The translations under genes and the position numbers were made by a program. The notes beneath the pieces were generated by a model. The model had not been told where the DNA came from. It ran no database searches and worked only from the letters and a program-made list of their open reading frames with translations. This document shows, piece by piece, positions 22,566-25,485 of a DNA stretch of 25,485 nucleotides (its first letter is position 1; each line of letters begins with the position of its first letter). Source of the DNA: UBA5794 sp965368815 (GTDB lineage Bacteria > Actinomycetota > Acidimicrobiia > Spongiisociales > UBA5794); contig CBDUOH010000027.1 in assembly GCA_965368815.1 (NCBI GenBank), positions 1 through 25,485 on the forward strand. Reading direction: 5' to 3'.

Positions 22566-23174
22566 ATGCCAAGTTTCACATGCAACGACTGCGGGGACCC
22601 GTTCAGCCTCGGCCAGACCGTCCTCGATCGGTATCCCGGGTGGGTCCCGAAGCAGTGCATGGGCTGTCGTGACACGAAGCCGACGAAGTCACGCTCGAAA
22701 CCGAATCGCAAGCCTGCCGATGCCGGCCTGAACGGCGACCCCCAGTCCGGGGTCTTCACCGACGGCAGCTCGATCCCCAACCCCGGACCCGGCGGTTGGG
22801 GTGCCGTGTACGTGATCGACGGGAAGATCGTCGCGCAAGCCAGTGGCTCGGACCCCGATACGACGAACAATCGCATGGAGTTGATGGCGCTCATCGAGGC
22901 GGCGTCCCTCGTCCCGAAAGGGACGGCCGCAACCGTCCACTCGGACTCCAACCTTGCGGTGCGAACCATTACGGAATGGGCAGCAGGATGGAAGCGGAAC
23001 GGATGGAAGCGCAAGTCCGGCCCTGTCGAGAACCTGGACCTGGTCCAGAAGGCGTTCACGACCTATCAGGCACGTCCTGAGCTTGAACTTGTCTGGATCA
23101 AGGCGCATGTCGGCTACACATGGAACGAGTACGCCGATCAGCTCGCCAACCTTGCCAGGGAGTCGGTCCGATGA
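22566..23174 (+). CDS. rnhA: Ribonuclease HI with N-terminal zinc ribbon
   Basis: The 202-residue protein joins a zinc ribbon (C6-x2-C9 and C31-x2-C34, resembling the zf-Tbcl type) through a basic linker to a complete RNase HI domain (about 61-200). Catalytic residues are D66 in FTDGS, E105 in NRMEL, D127 in HSDSN, H181 in KAHVG and D191 in NEYADQL. A basic handle (GWKRNGWKRK) for gripping RNA-DNA hybrids is present. It should remove RNA from hybrids such as primers and R-loops. The zinc ribbon may add nucleic-acid or partner binding. The stop overlaps the next gene as ATGA. Confidence 0.93.
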   Translation: MPSFTCNDCGDPFSLGQTVLDRYPGWVPKQCMGCRDTKPTKSRSKPNRKPADAGLNGDPQSGVFTDGSSIPNPGPGGWGAVYVIDGKIVAQASGSDPDTTNNRMELMALIEAASLVPKGTAATVHSDSNLAVRTITEWAAGWKRNGWKRKSGPVENLDLVQKAFTTYQARPELELVWIKAHVGYTWNEYADQLANLARESVR

Positions 23175-24571
23175 CCCCGGATCGCTTGTTGCGGATCCTC
23201 AGCCCTGAGGTCAGAGAACTCGCAGCCCTGTTCGAAACGGCTGGTCACCCCCTGTTCCTCGTGGGCGGATCCGTACGTGACGCCCTGCTGTCGCGGCCAG
23301 TCCAGGATCTCGACTTCACGACCAGCGCGTTGCCAGACGAGATCGAGCGAATAGGGTCCCCGTGGGCGGCCTCGACGTTCCTCGCAGGCAAGGAGTTCGG
23401 CACGATCGGATTGGTCCGTGACGGACAAACGTATGAGGTCACGACGTATCGATCCGAGATCTATCGGGACGACTCCCGTCATCCGGTCGTGTCCTTCAGC
23501 ACCAGCCTCGAAGAGGACTTGTCGCGTCGCGACTTCACCGTCAATGCCATGGCTCTACGGGTACCGACAGCGCCCGACACCCTGCCCCAGATGGAGGATC
23601 CCTACGGAGGGCTTGCGGATCTATCCGCCGGACTGCTCAAGACCCCGGTGGAACCCGAGATCCTGTTCTCGGATGACCCGCTCCGCATGCTTCGTCTCTT
23701 CCGATTCATGTCCACGCTTGGCTTCATCCCTGACGAGGCGGCTCTATCCGCCGTCGCGCAGATGGCGGATCGATTGTCGATCATCTCGAGCGAGCGCATC
23801 CGCACCGAGTTCGACAAGCTCATCGTGGGCGACCACGTCGTCGACGCCTTGACAGCTCTGATCCACAGCGGGCTCGCGGACCAGTTCATTCCCGAGGTTC
23901 CAGCGCTTGCTGTCGAGCAGGACCCGATCCATAGGCACAAGGACGTGCTGGCGCACACCATCGCAGTCGTCGGCAAAGCGGACGCGGATCGTGCATCGGC
24001 GCGGCTTGAGGTTCGATTGGCGGCGCTGTTCCACGACATCGGGAAACCGGCCACACGCGAGTACGGACCCGCTGGCGTCACATTCCATCACCACGAAGTG
24101 GTCGGAGCGCGTATGACCCGAAAGCGCATGAAACAGCTCCGGTACGGCAACGACATGATCCAGGCCGTCGGCGATCTCGTGTTTCTCCACATGCGCCCCC
24201 ATACCTACAAGATGGGGTGGACCGATGCGGCCGTGCGTCGATATGTGCGCGATGCCGGCCCCCTCCTCGACCAGCTCAACGAACTCGTACGCAGTGATGT
24301 CACGACGCGCAACGAACGCCGGGCGCGACAGATCGCCAGGAGGATCGACGAGCTCGAGGAACGGATCGCCGTGCTTCGCGAACAGGAGGAACTCGATGCA
24401 CTTCGACCGCCGATCGATGGGCATCAGGTGATGGCGTACCTCGACCTGCAGCCGTCTCGCGAGGTCGGCGACATCATGGACATGCTGCTCGAGCACCGCA
24501 TCGAGAACGGCCCATACTCAGAGGAAGACGCTTTCGCATTGCTCGACCAGTGGCGGGCAAAGCGCGGCTGA
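23171..24571 (+). CDS. cca: CCA tRNA nucleotidyltransferase with HD domain
   Basis: This enzyme adds or repairs the 3' CCA of tRNAs. The 466-residue protein has the class II nucleotidyltransferase head GGSVRDALL (32-40) and the metal-binding D46-L-D48, then RRDFTVNAMA (119-128), the neck region with DPLRMLRLFRF, and a C-terminal HD domain (HD at 288-289, with FHHHE near 305) that may carry phosphohydrolase activity. ATG 23171 overlaps the rnhA stop; an in-frame start at 23120 lies inside rnhA and is less likely. Actinobacterial homologues are often named pcnA and lie near mviN-sigM, as here. Poly(A) polymerase activity cannot be excluded from sequence, but Actinobacteria usually have only this one enzyme. 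Confidence 0.93.
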   Translation: MTPDRLLRILSPEVRELAALFETAGHPLFLVGGSVRDALLSRPVQDLDFTTSALPDEIERIGSPWAASTFLAGKEFGTIGLVRDGQTYEVTTYRSEIYRDDSRHPVVSFSTSLEEDLSRRDFTVNAMALRVPTAPDTLPQMEDPYGGLADLSAGLLKTPVEPEILFSDDPLRMLRLFRFMSTLGFIPDEAALSAVAQMADRLSIISSERIRTEFDKLIVGDHVVDALTALIHSGLADQFIPEVPALAVEQDPIHRHKDVLAHTIAVVGKADADRASARLEVRLAALFHDIGKPATREYGPAGVTFHHHEVVGARMTRKRMKQLRYGNDMIQAVGDLVFLHMRPHTYKMGWTDAAVRRYVRDAGPLLDQLNELVRSDVTTRNERRARQIARRIDELEERIAVLREQEELDALRPPIDGHQVMAYLDLQPSREVGDIMDMLLEHRIENGPYSEEDAFALLDQWRAKRG

Positions 24572-24606
24572 GGATTCGCGTCCTCGATCCGATTCGCAAA
24601 CCGAGA

Positions 24607-25485
24607 TCAGTCTGTAGCGAGCCGTGCAACGACGCCTGCGAGTCGCTCGAACCCTGCCACGATGTCGCCGGCGACCCACATCTCAACGCGTGTGGCACCG
24701 ATGGCTGCGAACTTTTCCACATCACGAACGATGTCATCCTGTGTGCCTTCGAGCGATGGCCCGAGTGGTTCGACATCGGCGGCGGTGCCGGGTGAACGGA
24801 CGAAGACGCCGATTGATCGTTCAAGCGTTGACGGATCGCGTTCCTGGCTTTCACAAGTGGCGTTCAGCTGCTCGATCAAGGGGACGAATGCTTCAGCCTG
24901 TGAGCTTTCGGTCGCATAGGCACTCCAGATGTCGGCGTGCTGAACGGCGAGGCCCATCGTGCGCGGTCCATGCCCACCGAGCAACAGTGGAATCCCCGTG
25001 GGTCGCGGCCCACTCGGGGCAGCGATCTGACGCACCGTCGAGTGGTACTCGCCGCCGAATGTCGACTCGCCGTTTCGGAGGAGGTCGGTGACGATGGTGA
25101 GGGCCTCTTCGTAGCGTCCCACGGTCTTGTCGGGTGGGAAGCCGAACGCCTCCCCTTGCCGTCCGGCGTGGCCGGCGCCGTAGCCGAGTATGAACCGTCC
25201 GCCGCTGATCTCGTCGATGGTGTGAGCCACGCGCACGGTCAGACCCGGGTTGCGGTGGAGCGCCGACAAGACCCACGTGCCGACCTCGACGGTTGTCGTT
25301 GCTTCTGCAACCGCGGACGTAACCGCAACGCCCTCCCACCAGCCTCGGGGACCGTCCCACTGGGGGCTCTCCCATTGGAGTTCGTCAGGAACCCAAACGG
25401 TGTCGAATCCGACCTGTTCCGCGACGATCGCGGCTTCCTTGATCGCCCCCCACGGCGGGGCGACACCGCTCTTCGGATCCTCGAA
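24607..25485 (-). CDS. Luciferase-like (LLM class) oxidoreductase, probably F420-dependent; partial
   Basis: The reading frame stays open from the stop at 24607 to the right edge (293 codons), so the N-terminus lies outside the window. It shows the LLM TIM-barrel pattern: EAAIVAEQVGFDTVWVPDE, VEVGTWVLSALHRNPGL, the strongly conserved HTIDEISGGRFILGYGAGH, then GRYEEALTIV and IPLLLGGHGPRTMGLA. Members use reduced FMN or F420; Actinobacteria carry many F420-dependent ones, which favours that cofactor but does not prove it. The substrate is unknown. The gene is convergent with cca, with only 35 bases between stops and no clear terminator. Confidence 0.88.
   Translation of the reverse strand, partial: FEDPKSGVAPPWGAIKEAAIVAEQVGFDTVWVPDELQWESPQWDGPRGWWEGVAVTSAVAEATTTVEVGTWVLSALHRNPGLTVRVAHTIDEISGGRFILGYGAGHAGRQGEAFGFPPDKTVGRYEEALTIVTDLLRNGESTFGGEYHSTVRQIAAPSGPRPTGIPLLLGGHGPRTMGLAVQHADIWSAYATESSQAEAFVPLIEQLNATCESQERDPSTLERSIGVFVRSPGTAADVEPLGPSLEGTQDDIVRDVEKFAAIGATRVEMWVAGDIVAGFERLAGVVARLATD

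Overview
The window is the replication-origin region of an actinobacterial chromosome. The coding sequence is G/C-rich, most genes end codons in G or C, and the gene order matches the conserved actinobacterial origin neighbourhood: gyrA-gyrB-dciA-recF-dnaN-dnaA-oriC-rpmH-rnpA-yidD-yidC-jag-rsmG-parA-parB-(cwlM-like)-trxA-trxB-(anti-sigma)-(ECF sigma)-(MviN-type pseudokinase)-...-CCA tRNA nucleotidyltransferase. Mycobacteria carry the same series with small differences. There is no mnmG beside rsmG and no gnd between dnaN and recF. A deep-branching class such as Acidimicrobiia is my best guess, but that placement is inference.

Left arm (1-8660, minus strand, running away from the origin): gyrA, gyrB, dciA, recF, dnaN and dnaA. 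These cover supercoiling, helicase loading, repair, the sliding clamp and initiation. recF and dciA overlap in a GTGA junction. The dnaA-dnaN gap holds DnaA boxes followed by a DnaA-trio, the probable unwinding site. A second DnaA-box cluster lies on the other side of dnaA, so the origin looks bipartite.

Right arm (9126-14120, plus strand, also away from the origin): rpmH, rnpA, yidD, yidC and jag form one tight cluster ending in a strong intrinsic terminator at 11671-11699. Two near-perfect parS sites follow, then rsmG-parA-parB, so the chromosome segregation system and its centromere-like sites sit together.

Cell-envelope and redox block (14117-20250, minus strand, head-on to replication): GNAT protein, membrane pseudokinase, ECF sigma factor, anti-sigma factor, small membrane protein, thioredoxin reductase, thioredoxin and a CwlM-like amidase homologue. 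Two of these look like dead enzymes. The amidase homologue has lost most of its zinc ligands, and the kinase homologue has lost the VAIK, HRD and DFG residues. The pseudokinase matches the C-terminal half of mycobacterial MviN, but no MurJ flippase domain or gene is present here. In mycobacteria the equivalent proteins control peptidoglycan precursor synthesis and export without catalysis. I consider this the most interesting system in the window.

Last block (20332-24571, plus strand): a zinc-dependent histone-deacetylase-family enzyme, a lone PilT-like ATPase with an altered His box, and a zinc-ribbon RNase H translationally coupled to a CCA-adding enzyme. A luciferase-like (probably F420-dependent) oxidoreductase on the minus strand runs off the right edge. 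I see no tRNA, rRNA, CRISPR array, insertion sequence or prophage.
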